This document shows, in pieces, positions 1 through 9,410 of a stretch of DNA of 64,000 nt. Below the pieces are notes generated by a model. The model saw nothing but the letters and a program-made list of their open reading frames with translations, did not search any database and was not told where the DNA came from. Position numbers and translations under genes: made by a program. The number at the start of each line of letters is the position of its first letter. Position 1 is the stretch's first letter. Location of the stretch: assembly GCF_039830095.1 (NCBI RefSeq), contig NZ_CP142435.1, positions 806,001 through 870,000 on the forward strand, given 5' to 3'. This DNA is from Dolosigranulum savutiense (GTDB taxonomy: Bacteria > Bacillota > Bacilli > Lactobacillales > Carnobacteriaceae_A).

Positions 1-110
1 ATAAACATTAAGATTTTTTCTAGTTCATAAAATTCAGGCCACATATAGCTAACCACTGCAAGCACAAATAATAAAGAAAAAAATGTAATATATAATATAT
101 TTTTTTTCAT
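1..110 (-). CDS. N-terminus of a membrane or secreted protein, cut by the window edge
   Basis: An ATG at 110 on the minus strand opens a frame that stays open to the window edge (about 36 codons). The peptide starts MKKNILYITFF and runs through a hydrophobic stretch (residues 4-21) to a WPEFYELEK segment. This fits a signal peptide or an N-terminal membrane anchor. A purine-rich AAAGGA lies upstream at a somewhat long distance. The family cannot be recognised from this piece. Confidence 0.5.
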   Translation of the reverse strand, partial: MKKNILYITFFSLLFVLAVVSYMWPEFYELEKILMF

Positions 111-246
111 CCCTGTCATTCCTTTCACAAAAACACTTTTTTGCTTTATTCTAAAAAATCACTAATATTACTCTAGAATTTGCAACCAACTCCCTGATTA
201 TTTTTATTACTGAAACAATCAAACCTTCATTCCATAAATATTTTAA

Positions 247-417
247 CTATATTCTCTGTTTATCCTAGTGCTTGTTGATGCATTACCGGTGCAATCCACT
301 GATTTTCCCATTGAAGTTTACAGTCGTTATTTCTTCGATGACGGAACATTGCAAGATGTTTTAGGTAAATATTTTTCTGATTTCGTCTGGGAAGACAACT
401 ATTTAAACAATATTTAA
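247..417 (+). pseudogene. short coding-like remnant
   Basis: The frame is open from just after a TAA at 244-246 to a TAA at 415-417. It reads like real protein (for example PIEVYSRYFFDDG and KYFSDFVWEDNY), with acidic and aromatic residues typical of a C-terminus. The only early start is a GTG at 268, and no ribosome-binding site precedes it. I read it as the tail of a lost gene, but a chance open frame of about 57 codons is possible. Apart from this and the terminator, I see nothing in 111-488. Confidence 0.3.
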
Positions 418-429
418 AATGTTTAAATA

Positions 430-488
430 TACACTACTAAAAGCGCTGCTCCTGAACTACTCAGGAGCAACACTTTTAGTTTTTTTAT
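430..488. terminator. bidirectional intrinsic terminator
   Basis: GCTCCTGA and TCAGGAGC form an 8-bp GC-rich stem around a 5-nt loop, extended by ACTAAAAG/CTTTTAGT. It is followed by a T-run on the plus strand, with A residues on the other side. It ends the minus-strand yacL operon and could also stop plus-strand transcription from the remnant. Confidence 0.8.
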
Positions 489-1592
489 TTAGTCATGATA
501 TCCCTTGTGATCTAGCGATTTCTGATTGGTTACTAATTTAGCGAAGATCATGCGGCCAGAATTGGTCTGCAGGGAGCTGGTAACAACGACATGTTGGCTA
601 CTGCCGATGTGTCGTTGGCCGCCTTCAACGACGACCATCGTGCCATCATCAAGATAGGCCACACCTTGATCATGTTCGGTTCCTTTTTTGACAATATTGA
701 CTTTCATCTGTTCGCCTGGAATGACGGCTGGTTGCATAACGCTGGCCAATTCATTAACATTTAGGACTTTGACATTTTGGAATTGGGCAACTTTGTTCAA
801 GTTGAAGTCGTTGGTGATCACGACACCGTGCAATTCCTTCGCTAAGTGAAGTAGCTTCAAGTCAACTTCTTCGGTCTCATGCAAGTCTTGGTCGTTCATC
901 TCTACTTGGATCGCTTCATCACTCTGGAGTTCGTTCAAGATATCCAAGCCGCGACGCCCGCGCGTACGCTTCAAACTATCCGCAGAATCGGCAATATGTT
1001 GCAATTCACGTAAGACGTGCTTACTGACGACTAATGTGCCTTCCATGAAACCCGTACGGACCACATCGAGAATCCGACCATCAATAATCGTACTTGTATC
1101 TAATATCTTGTACTTATAGAATCCCTCTGTGACTTCTTTGTCGACGATATTGGTATGTTCTTGTTGGCTACGGAAGATGGCGGTCAATTCCCGGTGACGG
1201 CTACTTCCAACATAGAAGCCCAAGTATCCCAGCAAGGCGGCGATCACGAAGGGCAAGTAGTTGCTAATAATAGGAATATTGAATGATTGCAGTGAGAAGC
1301 TAATCAACCATGAAATGATCAGTCCGAACACCAGCCCAATGCTCCCAAATAATAAATAAGATAATTGCAGTTTCGAAAATATATGGGTCACTTTATTCAA
1401 GCTGCGTTCGATTGGTTTATGGGTGAATAATCCCGCCAAATAGCCAATTACACCGCCGAGAATCGCTCCAATCCAATCAAATGTAATCGGAATTTTAAAC
1501 GGCAATGTCACGAATTGCATAATTTCTGGTAAGGTATTGTACCCGATACTACCTAGGACAAAAACCCAGATCATAATAATAATTTTACTCAT
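489..1592 (-). CDS. YacL-type membrane PIN/TRAM protein
   Basis: This 367-residue protein has four N-terminal membrane segments (about residues 4-24, 40-57, 78-100 and 110-130). A cytoplasmic PIN-like nuclease domain follows (about 160-285), with acidic motifs around LDTSTIIDGR and TNDFN, and then a C-terminal TRAM domain (about 293-355), an RNA-binding module. The family (B. subtilis YacL) is conserved in Firmicutes. PIN domains are usually Mg-dependent ribonucleases, but the substrate here is unknown. It lies 46 bp after radA and is probably co-transcribed as dut-radA-yacL, a common Lactobacillales order. The terminator at 430-488 follows. Confidence 0.85.
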   Translation of the reverse strand: MSKIIIMIWVFVLGSIGYNTLPEIMQFVTLPFKIPITFDWIGAILGGVIGYLAGLFTHKPIERSLNKVTHIFSKLQLSYLLFGSIGLVFGLIISWLISFSLQSFNIPIISNYLPFVIAALLGYLGFYVGSSRHRELTAIFRSQQEHTNIVDKEVTEGFYKYKILDTSTIIDGRILDVVRTGFMEGTLVVSKHVLRELQHIADSADSLKRTRGRRGLDILNELQSDEAIQVEMNDQDLHETEEVDLKLLHLAKELHGVVITNDFNLNKVAQFQNVKVLNVNELASVMQPAVIPGEQMKVNIVKKGTEHDQGVAYLDDGTMVVVEGGQRHIGSSQHVVVTSSLQTNSGRMIFAKLVTNQKSLDHKGYHD

Positions 1593-1638
1593 AACATCCT
1601 CCTTTTTATTTTTCTGTTAAATTATTACGTGCAAACAA

Positions 1639-3015
1639 TTAGTTAAATGTTCGCTTCATTACTTCTGAGACAGTGGCACAGCCGATGACTTCGATACCCT
1701 CAGGATGCGTCCAGCCGTCTATATTATTCTTGGGAATAAAGACACGCTTGAAGCCTAACTTAGCTGCTTCCGTAACCCGTGCTTCAATTTTAGAGACTCG
1801 TCGAATTTCGCCAGTTAAGCCAATCTCTCCGATAAAGCAGTCCGTGGCTTGGGTTTCTTTTTCCTTATAGCTGGAGACGATGCTCATCGCGATACTTAAG
1901 TCAATCGCCGGCTCATCTAACTTCACTCCACCTGCTGCCTTCAAGTAGGCATCATAATTTTGTAATAAAAGACCTGCTCGCTTCTCCAATACAGCCATGA
2001 TTAAGGAGACGCGCGAGTAATCCAGGCCACTTGCTGTTCGCTTGGCATGACCAAAGGCAGTCGGGGCAATGAGCGACTGAATCTCTACTAAAATCGGACG
2101 CGTTCCCTCCATTGCAGCAACAACGGCTGAGCCATTCGTCCCCGCCAGCCGCTCTTCTAAGAATAGCTGACTCGGATTATGCACTTCTTTTAGTCCATCT
2201 TCATTCATCTCGAAGATACCAATCTCGTTAGTCGAACCGAACCGATTCTTCACGGCGCGCAAGACTCGGAACGTATGATGTTGTTCCCCTTCGAAGTAAA
2301 GCACAGTGTCCACCATATGTTCTAGCATACGTGGCCCCGCAATCGAGCCTTCCTTCGTCACGTGACCAACAATGAAGATCCCAATATCATTCGTCTTCGC
2401 GAGCTGCATCAAGGTGGCGGTCGATTCACGCACTTGCGATACACTACCAGATGCACTATCAATATTCGGATGGTGCATTGTCTGAATCGAATCCACAATG
2501 ACAAAGTCCGGTCGCAACTTCTGAATCGCATCTTGAATATAACTCAAATCAGTCTCCGCATATAAGTAAAAGTTCGCTCCGACAACTTCTAAGCGTTCCG
2601 CTCGCATCTTAATTTGGCTAGCACTCTCTTCGCCCGAAACGTAGAGCACCTTCGCCCCTTGATTATTCAAGAAAGCTGAGATCTGAAGCAACAGGGTGGA
2701 CTTCCCAATGCCGGGATCTCCCCCGATCAAGACGAGTGAGCCCGGGACAATCCCGCCACCCAGCACACGGTTGAACTCACTGAAAGGGACTGTCACACGA
2801 TCTTCACGCTCTACTTCTACCTCTGTAATTAAGGTCGGTGTCGCTCTCTCCCCTGTTAAGGAGACCCTTTTACGGTTATCTTTTTGGTCTTCGTCCGCTG
2901 CTTTTGGCGCTTCTACGAAGGAATCCCACGCCCCGCAAGATGGACATCTTCCCAAATACTTCGGAGATTCAATCCCACACTCGTTGCACATGAAATTTAC
3001 TTTTTTCTTCGCCAT
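1639..3015 (-). CDS. radA: DNA repair protein RadA
   Basis: RadA is a RecA-like ATPase that promotes branch migration during recombinational repair and transformation. All hallmarks are visible: a four-cysteine zinc finger (Cys10, 13, 24, 27), Walker [11 protein letters not shown] (98-107), the RadA-specific KNRFG motif (about 256), and a C-terminal Lon-protease-like domain without a protease active site. The 458-residue length is normal. An AAGGAG site lies about 9 bp before the ATG at 3015. It sits between dut (52 bp upstream) and yacL (46 bp downstream), as in many Firmicutes. Confidence 0.96.
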   Translation of the reverse strand: MAKKKVNFMCNECGIESPKYLGRCPSCGAWDSFVEAPKAADEDQKDNRKRVSLTGERATPTLITEVEVEREDRVTVPFSEFNRVLGGGIVPGSLVLIGGDPGIGKSTLLLQISAFLNNQGAKVLYVSGEESASQIKMRAERLEVVGANFYLYAETDLSYIQDAIQKLRPDFVIVDSIQTMHHPNIDSASGSVSQVRESTATLMQLAKTNDIGIFIVGHVTKEGSIAGPRMLEHMVDTVLYFEGEQHHTFRVLRAVKNRFGSTNEIGIFEMNEDGLKEVHNPSQLFLEERLAGTNGSAVVAAMEGTRPILVEIQSLIAPTAFGHAKRTASGLDYSRVSLIMAVLEKRAGLLLQNYDAYLKAAGGVKLDEPAIDLSIAMSIVSSYKEKETQATDCFIGEIGLTGEIRRVSKIEARVTEAAKLGFKRVFIPKNNIDGWTHPEGIEVIGCATVSEVMKRTFN

Positions 3016-3067
3016 GAATTTGTGCTCCTTTCAGTTAGTCTACTCCCTGTCGATTATCAGCGCTGAT

Positions 3068-3604
3068 TTATCGTCCACTTGAGCCGAAGCCGCCGCTCCG
3101 TCGATTCCGTTCTTCCCCGTTCTCATCCGAGACTGTCTTATACGGTGTGAAGATTCCTTGCGCAATACGGTCGCCCTTCTTCACTATATAATCTGTTCGT
3201 CCGTAATTGATCAGTTGGACAAAAATTTCGCCTTCATTGCTTTCATTGCCATAATAATCTGCATCGATAACACCGATTCCGTTCGGTAACACTAAGCCGC
3301 GCTTCATCGGGTTACTGGAGCGATTCGCTAACAATAGATATTCATCATCTGGCATGAAGGCTTTCACCCCCGTTGGCACGAGAACTGAGCCAAGATGGTC
3401 CTGACTAGCTAATGGCAGTTCTCCTGCGACTTGTGCAGCTGACACATCATCGACAGCTAAGAGAGCCTTCCAAATCGTTGGAATAACCGTATCTTCTGCT
3501 GCTTCGATATCATATCCTGCTGAAGCGGTGGTTGCCCGTTTTGGTAAGTTAATTCCCTTGTCTTGATAGCGACTGACGACTTCGAATCCACGTTTTTTTG
3601 TCAT
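3068..3604 (-). CDS. dut: dUTP diphosphatase (dUTPase)
   Basis: It hydrolyses dUTP to dUMP and diphosphate, keeping uracil out of DNA and feeding dTMP synthesis. The trimeric dUTPase motifs occur in order: ASAGYDIEA (about 27-35), a NRSSNPMKRG segment, GVIDADYYG, KKGDRIAQGIF, and the C-terminal glycine-rich arm RRSGGFGSSGR that closes over the active site. At 178 residues it is longer than the compact ~145-residue forms because of an insertion after motif 1 (about 40-75), as in other Lactobacillales enzymes. AAAGGA precedes the ATG. It is the first gene of dut-radA-yacL. Confidence 0.93.
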   Translation of the reverse strand: MTKKRGFEVVSRYQDKGINLPKRATTASAGYDIEAAEDTVIPTIWKALLAVDDVSAAQVAGELPLASQDHLGSVLVPTGVKAFMPDDEYLLLANRSSNPMKRGLVLPNGIGVIDADYYGNESNEGEIFVQLINYGRTDYIVKKGDRIAQGIFTPYKTVSDENGEERNRRSGGFGSSGR

Positions 3605-3670
3605 GGTATCATTCCTTTATTTCATTTTTTGTTCGTTTATTTCTCTACTAGATTGGCACTCTATATATGT

Positions 3671-3697
3671 AGAAAAGCTGAGGAATAATCCCTCAGC
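3671..3697 (-). terminator. terminator after msmK
   Basis: GCTGAGG and CCTCAGC form a perfect 7-bp stem with a 7-nt loop, followed in the minus direction by a T-rich run. It lies between the msmK stop and the dut start. Confidence 0.65.
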
Positions 3698-3740
3698 CTC
3701 CTATTTTACCGTGAAAAATATGTGGGTTCAACTGTTGCGA

Positions 3741-4850
3741 TTACTTGATGACTTTCTCTGTCTCTGGATCGAAGAAGTGTCCTTTTGATAACTCGAAGGC
3801 CACTGTCATCTTGTCACCCGCTTGAATTTCTTCACGCGCATCCACACGTGCAATAAATTCTTTATCTGCGATGTTACAGTAGACCATCGTTTCAGCCCCG
3901 AGTAACTCCGCAACTGATACATCAATGTCTACCGTCGCTTCTGGTAAAGCATCAATCACTACTTGATCGCTCTTAATATCTTCTGGACGAATACCGAAGA
4001 TTAATGCATCTCCATCGTTGTAGCCGCGTTCTTTCAATAACTTGAGCTTACCATCTGGAATCTGGATATCAATTCCACCACCTTGTTCAACGATGCGGTT
4101 TCCTTTTAAGTTAACGTTGAAGAAGTTCATAGCAGGTGAGCCGATGAATCCTCCGACGAAGACATTCACTGGGTGGTCATAGACTTCTTTCGGTGAGCCA
4201 ACTTGTTGGATGAATCCATCGTTCAAGATAACAATTCGGTCGGCCATTGTCATCGCTTCTGTTTGGTCGTGGGTAACGTAGATAGAAGTGGTCTCTAATT
4301 GACGGTGTAATTTCGCAATCTCAGCACGCATCGCCACACGTAACTTAGCATCCAAGTTAGAAAGTGGCTCATCCATTAAGAAGACTTTGGCATCACGGAC
4401 AATCGCACGTCCCAAGGCAACACGTTGACGCTGACCTCCTGATAGAGCAGCTGGTTTACGGTCCAATAACTGGCTAAGACCGAGAATTTCAGCCGCTTCT
4501 TCTACACGACGTTTAATTTCTTGTTTATCGAATTTACGCAATTTTAACCCGAAGCCCATGTTATCAAAAACAGTCATGTGTGGGTAAAGCGCGTAGTTCT
4601 GGAATACCATCGCAATATCACGATCTTTTGGTGCCACGTTGTTGACCAGTTCGTCTCCGATGTAGAGTTCACCACTTGTGATTTCTTCCAGTCCCGCAAT
4701 CATACGAAGTGTTGTTGATTTACCACAGCCAGATGGTCCAACAAAAACGATAAACTCGCGATCTGCAATATCTAAGTTGAATTCTTGCAATGAATACGCA
4801 TCGTTTCCTTCGTATTTTTTGTACATGTCGTTAATTTTAATACCAACCAT
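3741..4850 (-). CDS. msmK: CUT1-type sugar ABC transporter ATP-binding protein (MsmK/UgpC family)
   Basis: This is the ATPase of carbohydrate-uptake (CUT1) ABC transporters. It has Walker [10 protein letters not shown] (about 38-46), Q-loop, signature [14 protein letters not shown] (about 135-148), Walker [10 protein letters not shown], an H-loop, and a C-terminal MalK-type TOBE/OB regulatory domain (about 240-369). The 369-residue length is typical. No sugar permease or binding protein lies beside it. In streptococci MsmK is likewise a stand-alone ATPase shared by several sugar transporters, which I infer here. LacI/CcpA-like operators lie upstream (4925-4970). AAAGGA precedes the ATG. Confidence 0.9.
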   Translation of the reverse strand: MVGIKINDMYKKYEGNDAYSLQEFNLDIADREFIVFVGPSGCGKSTTLRMIAGLEEITSGELYIGDELVNNVAPKDRDIAMVFQNYALYPHMTVFDNMGFGLKLRKFDKQEIKRRVEEAAEILGLSQLLDRKPAALSGGQRQRVALGRAIVRDAKVFLMDEPLSNLDAKLRVAMRAEIAKLHRQLETTSIYVTHDQTEAMTMADRIVILNDGFIQQVGSPKEVYDHPVNVFVGGFIGSPAMNFFNVNLKGNRIVEQGGGIDIQIPDGKLKLLKERGYNDGDALIFGIRPEDIKSDQVVIDALPEATVDIDVSVAELLGAETMVYCNIADKEFIARVDAREEIQAGDKMTVAFELSKGHFFDPETEKVIK

Positions 4851-4924
4851 TGTATCATTCCTTTAATTATATTTCTGCCCGGCGTTGCCAGCAGTTGCTC
4901 TCTTACTTCTCTTATAGTATATCA

Positions 4925-4970
4925 ACTAACCGTTTTCAATACTATGTCATTTTGCATGAAAACGATTGTA
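4925..4970 (-). promoter_or_regulatory. pair of cre/LacI-family-like operators upstream of msmK
   Basis: TGAAAACGATTGTA (4957-4970, plus strand) and TGAAAACGGTTAGT (4925-4938, minus strand) each match about 12 of 14 positions of the catabolite-responsive element TGWAANCGNTNWCA, and they face each other. They fit CcpA or a local LacI-type repressor acting on msmK. No sugar regulator gene is adjacent. Confidence 0.45.
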
Positions 4971-5036
4971 CACTTTTCCTAAACTCTGAGATAATTTGTT
5001 CATTCTGCCTAAAATATACGGGACAGTCCGTTAGTA

Positions 5037-5065
5037 TTTACGAATCAGCTTTTTCATAGTACAAT
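5037..5065 (+). promoter_or_regulatory. probable sigma-A promoter of the HesB-like gene
   Basis: A -35-like TTTACG (5037-5042) and a -10-like TACAAT (5060-5065) are separated by 17 bp. They lie about 60 bp before the start at 5128, and AAAGGAG precedes that ATG. Confidence 0.45.
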
Positions 5066-5127
5066 GAACGGTGTAAAGCTATTAATTCTTGTCACTAAAA
5101 GACAATAAAGAATAAAGGAGACTAACT

Positions 5128-5439
5128 ATGCAATTAACAATTACGGAGACGGCACGCCAATGGTTCGAAGAGTCTTATCCATTAGAAGAGGGCGAGAGTA
5201 TTCGCTTCTTCGGTAAGTTATACGGTAAAACGGATGTCCACGATGGGTTCTCAGTCGGGATGAAGATAGATAATCCCGCTGAACACGACTTGTTAGCGAA
5301 GCTAGAAGAGAACGGTCGTACTTACTTCGCGTCTAAAGATGACGACTGGTTCTTCGCCCGATATGACTTAGAAGTTGACTTCGATACTGAACGCGAAGCC
5401 CCAATCTACAACTTCACCGAAAGAGAAACTGACGCCTAG
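5128..5439 (+). CDS. HesB/YneR-like protein without cysteines
   Basis: This small acidic protein (103 residues) has the layout of the HesB/IscA-like YneR family: an N-terminal TITETARQWFEE helix, a SIRFFGKLYG strand region and a C-terminal FFARYDLEVDFD segment. Classical IscA proteins carry three conserved cysteines that bind iron or Fe-S clusters. This sequence has none, so canonical cluster assembly is excluded and the function is unknown. It is monocistronic with its own promoter and terminator. AAAGGAG lies 8 bp before the ATG. Confidence 0.75.
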   Translation: MQLTITETARQWFEESYPLEEGESIRFFGKLYGKTDVHDGFSVGMKIDNPAEHDLLAKLEENGRTYFASKDDDWFFARYDLEVDFDTEREAPIYNFTERETDA

Positions 5440-5450
5440 TTTATCTGATA

Positions 5451-5492
5451 CAGTTATTCAATTACAGTTGTTCAATTACAGTTATTCAATGT
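5451..5492. repeat. three tandem 14-bp repeats
   Basis: The unit CAGTTATTCAATTA is repeated at 5451-5464, 5465-5478 and 5479-5492. Copy 2 has one change and copy 3 differs in its last two bases. It lies just after the HesB-like gene and before its terminator. Confidence 0.85.
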
Positions 5493-5525
5493 GAACAATA
5501 TTGTCCGTTAAAGATAACTAAATAA

Positions 5526-5587
5526 GCCTCACCCTATATAGTGCTCTCTCATCTCAATGGCACTACAAAAACGGGTGAGGGTTTTTT
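5526..5587 (+). terminator. terminator of the HesB-like gene
   Basis: CCTCACCC pairs with GGGTGAGG across a loop of about 40 nt, followed by TTTTTT on the plus strand. It separates this gene from the converging pgeF. Confidence 0.7.
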
Positions 5588-6316
5588 CTATATAGTAGGT
5601 AACATGGCAATTAAGGCATTCAATCCATACGCAGGCCCTTCTTGACGCGCTGAATGGAGTGTAGGATCTGTAACGGTTGACGCTCGACAAATATCAAGCT
5701 GGCTCGACTTAAACCCTAACTGGCGCAAAATAGCGACATTAGCATCCACCATACTTAAGCGGTACTTATCTCCTTGGGGCTGAAAATATTGCTCACGACT
5801 CCCCACTGAAGCAAATGCGTCGTAAACTTCTGGACCGACTTCATAATGCGCTTGATCAATAGATGGACCAACGTAGACTAATATATCAGATAATACACAG
5901 TCGAAGTCACGTGTCATCCGTTCTACCGCATTCGCTGCAATGTGTTGAACCGTGCCACGCCAGCCAGAATGCACACAAGCCAGTACCTGCTTCACCGGGT
6001 CATAGAAGACAAGCGGTGTACAGTCAGCGAACTTAATCATCAGTGCCACACCGGGTTTGTCCGTTATTAATCCATCTGTCTCTGAAAACTGCCGACCAAT
6101 AATGAATGACTCTCCGCTCATCCCATCGGCATAAGCAATCTGATTCCCATGACATTGCTCACCCGAATAGATCATATCAGGTAATTCGCCGAGCACTGCC
6201 AATGCCCGTCTAACATCTCTGGCCAAGTGCTCCTGTTGTGTCTGATATCTAAAGTTATACGGTCGTCCGAAGACTTGATGAGTCACTCCGGCCTGCGATA
6301 ATAATCTTGATTTCAT
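5588..6316 (-). CDS. pgeF: PgeF-type laccase-domain protein (purine nucleoside phosphorylase / peptidoglycan editing family)
   Basis: A 242-residue member of the YfiH/YlmD (DUF152) family. These zinc proteins are reported to act on adenosine and other nucleosides, and E. coli PgeF helps exclude wrong amino acids from peptidoglycan. The metal-site motifs are visible: a KFADCTPLVFYD segment (about 95-106), the CVHSGWRGTV motif (about 113-122), and a late LDICRAST region. It is the last gene of sbcD-sbcC-pgeF, 25 bp after sbcC, with AAGGAGG before the ATG. Which activity matters here cannot be told. Confidence 0.82.
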   Translation of the reverse strand: MKSRLLSQAGVTHQVFGRPYNFRYQTQQEHLARDVRRALAVLGELPDMIYSGEQCHGNQIAYADGMSGESFIIGRQFSETDGLITDKPGVALMIKFADCTPLVFYDPVKQVLACVHSGWRGTVQHIAANAVERMTRDFDCVLSDILVYVGPSIDQAHYEVGPEVYDAFASVGSREQYFQPQGDKYRLSMVDANVAILRQLGFKSSQLDICRASTVTDPTLHSARQEGPAYGLNALIAMLPTI

Positions 6317-6341
6317 AATTTCCTCCTTAAGGGGCTTGTCG

Positions 6342-9300
6342 TTAAACGACTACTTCCACTTGACTGCCTTGTGTTGTCTTATGCACATTAATCCGCGAAG
6401 CGATGCGTGTCTTCAATTCCTCCACATGAGAAATAATCCCAATTAAACGTCCTGTCTTATTCAAGTCCATCAGAATCTGAATGGCGACATCGAGTGATTC
6501 CATATCTAATGTAGCAAATCCTTCATCGATGAAGAGTGTATCCACATGTACCCCACCTAATTCATTCTGGATAACATCCGATAGTCCTAATGCAAGTGAT
6601 AGCGATGCCTTGAACATCTCGCCACCTGATAAGGTGGTCACACTGCGATTCTGTCCCGTATAATGATCAAGCACATTTAGATCTAAGCCTCGCGCGGCCA
6701 TACCTTTTTGTTGATCTGTATTCGGTCGCTGCAGTACGTAGCGTCCAGCCGTCATCGTCTTCAAGCGACTATTAGCAGCTAGTATAATATGATCAAAATA
6801 CATACTCAATACATAACGCTCGAATGATACACGATTGGTCTGTTTACTCCCGGAAGCCAGTTCATGCAACTCTTCGTAAATCTGACTATTTTCTCTAAGA
6901 TCTTGTTGTTCCTGGTTTAAATTAATAATAGCTGTTAAGGTTCGCTGATAACTGTCCAGTTGGCTAATCCATTGGTCCCGACTCACTCTCAACTCAGAAG
7001 CTTGCTGCGATAGCCTCTTTAACTGTTCCTTATACCAGTCTGTCGCTTGGCCAGCATCATATTGCGCTAATTTTTGTTGGAGATCAGCTAATTTACTCTC
7101 AGTAATGGCGCGCTGCTCTTGGGCTTGGTTAATAGTAGTTTCCCACCCTTTAGCTGTCTGGTCAGCGACTAAATACTGTCTAAACGTATCATCTAGCTCG
7201 CTAGTAGCTAAAGCTTGCTGATAAGCTTTTTCTTGTTTATAATGCTTGGTTTCCAGCTGGGTGAGGTGTTCTTTGGTTAAGTCGATTCCCTTCTTATTAC
7301 TAGCTTGCTCTGTTGCTAGGGTCTCTTGGCGCTTGTTCAAAGACTGCTGCTGATCGGTCACTTGCTGCTTCCACTCTTTTTTGTCTGCTAGCTTCTGATT
7401 AAGAGCATCCATCGATTCATCTGTTAATTGTTGCGCTAGTTGCTGGGCTTTGACTGTCAAGATCGTCAAGCGCTCATTTATGTGCTCTTGACTGCTGATC
7501 AATCGTGTCTGCGTCTCTATAGTGGCTTGACGCTGGTGCTCTAAATCTTTCAAGTCTTGTTGCCATTGCGGTTCCTTTGCAATATCTTGGCGCAATGTAG
7601 CGATTTGTTGGTTAAGCGATGATAAGGTCGTATCCAGCTGTTCCACTTGCTGGCGCTTCTGTGTTATTTCCAGGTCTAAGTCATCTCCCACGATCGCTAC
7701 CTCCGTTAAGGTGGCATTGAATGTTTCCCATAAGTGCTCTCGCTTGGTCTTAGTCGCCACCCATGCTTCACGAGCTTGTGTGGCCTCAAGTTCAGCTGCT
7801 TCTTTTTGTTCCTTGGTCACGGTGTCCACATGGGTAGTGGCACGATCGGGATGTTCGAGCGATCCACAGACTGGGCACGCTTCGCCTGACACCAATTCAG
7901 CCGCTAAGCTGCCCGCCAAATTACTTAAATAAGCTTGTTCCATGCGACTGGCTTGTGCATCAAGATCGCGATAATGAGCGTGTTTTTGTTCCAACGTCGT
8001 ATTAATGGCAGAAATTTGTTGCTTCAACTGCTGAAGCTGATTTAAGGTCTCTAACATTTGTTCAGCTTGTTGTTTCTTTGCCTTGTACTCCGTTTGGGCT
8101 TCCTGCAACTCCTCCAAGGTCTGGCGCCATTGATTGATTTGACTGAGTTGGGCTTCTTTGTTTTCGATTTGATGCGTTAGTTGGTCAACGGCTCGGTTAG
8201 TGTCTTCTAGTGTGGCTTGCTGCTCTGACAAAGAGGCTTGCAGTGTTGCCTGCTCTGCTTCGATATCAGCTAATTCCTTAAATAATCGTTGTTCGGCTTG
8301 CAATTGTTCAATCTCTGTTTCAACGGTAGGGAGTTGTGCCATCTCTGCTTGCAAGGTCACTTGTTCCTGATCAAGGATAGCTTGCTGTTCCTTAAGTTTT
8401 GCTTGTTCAGCTTGATAATGCGTCAATGTTTGCTCCGCTTGGCGGATGGCTTGCTCTGTCTCTTGAAGTGGTTGGTACAGTTGATTAAGTGCGCTTGCTT
8501 CGCGGTGATTATGCAGCTGTTGCTTTAACTGAGCAATCATCTCCGCTTGGTCATCCAACTGCTGTCGCTTCGTCAGTTGGGCGGCCTGATCTATCCGTAG
8601 TTGCAAGATCTGCTCATAGCGGGATTGTTGCTCTTGGTTCTTCGCTAGCTTCTCCTCGACCACTTCCTGTTCAACTTGTCCATTAGCTATCAACTGCTGC
8701 AATTCAGCTCGCACCATCGTTAATTGTTGCTTCTCAGCAGCTTCTTGCAGCGGTGGATGATCAATAGCTTGTTGAATATCTGTCAATACTTGGCTTAATT
8801 TCACGGTCAGATCGCGCCGTCTTTCTCTAAACGCATCTGCCTTCTCCTTCAGTTTCATCTGAAAAATCTCTAACTGATGCGTCTTAAAGATATTGCGAAA
8901 AATGGCTTCTTTTTCGCGACTACCCGAGATTAATAACCGCCGAAATTCTCCTTGAGGAATCATTACAATTTGTTTGAACTGATCAGCAGTTAAGCTCAAA
9001 ATTTGTCCAATATAGGCATCCACTTCTGTTTTTTTCGTCGCAACAATTGTGCCATTTATGGCCAATTCTGCCTCGGTTTGAATATGTTTTGTTTTCGTTC
9101 GTACACCAGGACCAATCTGAGTTGGCTTGCGCAGAATCGTATACGTCTTCCCTCCCACATCGAAGGTAAACTTCACATAGCAGAGCATCTCATCATTGGC
9201 ATACTGTGACTTCAATGTGTCACGCTCTCGAACATCACCGCTCGCCTCATCATATAATGCATAAGCCATCGCATCAAATAGCGTCGTCTTCCCCGAACCA

Positions 9301-9410
9301 GTCGGACCTGATATAAGGAATAAGCCGGACTGATCGAAAGACGAAAAGTCAATCACCATCTTATCTCGAAATGGCCCAAACGCCTGCAACTCTAACTTCA
9401 ATGGCCTCAT
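6342..9410 (-). CDS. sbcC: nuclease SbcCD subunit C (SMC-like ATPase)
   Basis: The ATPase of the SbcCD complex, the bacterial Rad50 equivalent that opens hairpins and cleans DNA ends. The N-terminal Walker A GPTGSGKTT lies near residue 35. Two long Gln/Glu-rich coiled coils (about 170-880) flank a zinc-hook CPVCG around residue 500. The C-terminal part has the signature LSGGEMFKASLSLALG and a Walker B TLFIDEGFATLD. At 1022 residues it is full length. The start overlaps the sbcD stop by 4 bp, so the two are translationally coupled. Confidence 0.95.
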   Translation of the reverse strand: MRPLKLELQAFGPFRDKMVIDFSSFDQSGLFLISGPTGSGKTTLFDAMAYALYDEASGDVRERDTLKSQYANDEMLCYVKFTFDVGGKTYTILRKPTQIGPGVRTKTKHIQTEAELAINGTIVATKKTEVDAYIGQILSLTADQFKQIVMIPQGEFRRLLISGSREKEAIFRNIFKTHQLEIFQMKLKEKADAFRERRRDLTVKLSQVLTDIQQAIDHPPLQEAAEKQQLTMVRAELQQLIANGQVEQEVVEEKLAKNQEQQSRYEQILQLRIDQAAQLTKRQQLDDQAEMIAQLKQQLHNHREASALNQLYQPLQETEQAIRQAEQTLTHYQAEQAKLKEQQAILDQEQVTLQAEMAQLPTVETEIEQLQAEQRLFKELADIEAEQATLQASLSEQQATLEDTNRAVDQLTHQIENKEAQLSQINQWRQTLEELQEAQTEYKAKKQQAEQMLETLNQLQQLKQQISAINTTLEQKHAHYRDLDAQASRMEQAYLSNLAGSLAAELVSGEACPVCGSLEHPDRATTHVDTVTKEQKEAAELEATQAREAWVATKTKREHLWETFNATLTEVAIVGDDLDLEITQKRQQVEQLDTTLSSLNQQIATLRQDIAKEPQWQQDLKDLEHQRQATIETQTRLISSQEHINERLTILTVKAQQLAQQLTDESMDALNQKLADKKEWKQQVTDQQQSLNKRQETLATEQASNKKGIDLTKEHLTQLETKHYKQEKAYQQALATSELDDTFRQYLVADQTAKGWETTINQAQEQRAITESKLADLQQKLAQYDAGQATDWYKEQLKRLSQQASELRVSRDQWISQLDSYQRTLTAIINLNQEQQDLRENSQIYEELHELASGSKQTNRVSFERYVLSMYFDHIILAANSRLKTMTAGRYVLQRPNTDQQKGMAARGLDLNVLDHYTGQNRSVTTLSGGEMFKASLSLALGLSDVIQNELGGVHVDTLFIDEGFATLDMESLDVAIQILMDLNKTGRLIGIISHVEELKTRIASRINVHKTTQGSQVEVVV

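Noticed and set aside
2696-3082. Long plus-strand frame opposite radA
   Set aside because: It is a shadow of the conserved radA coding strand; it has no ribosome site and no protein-like composition.
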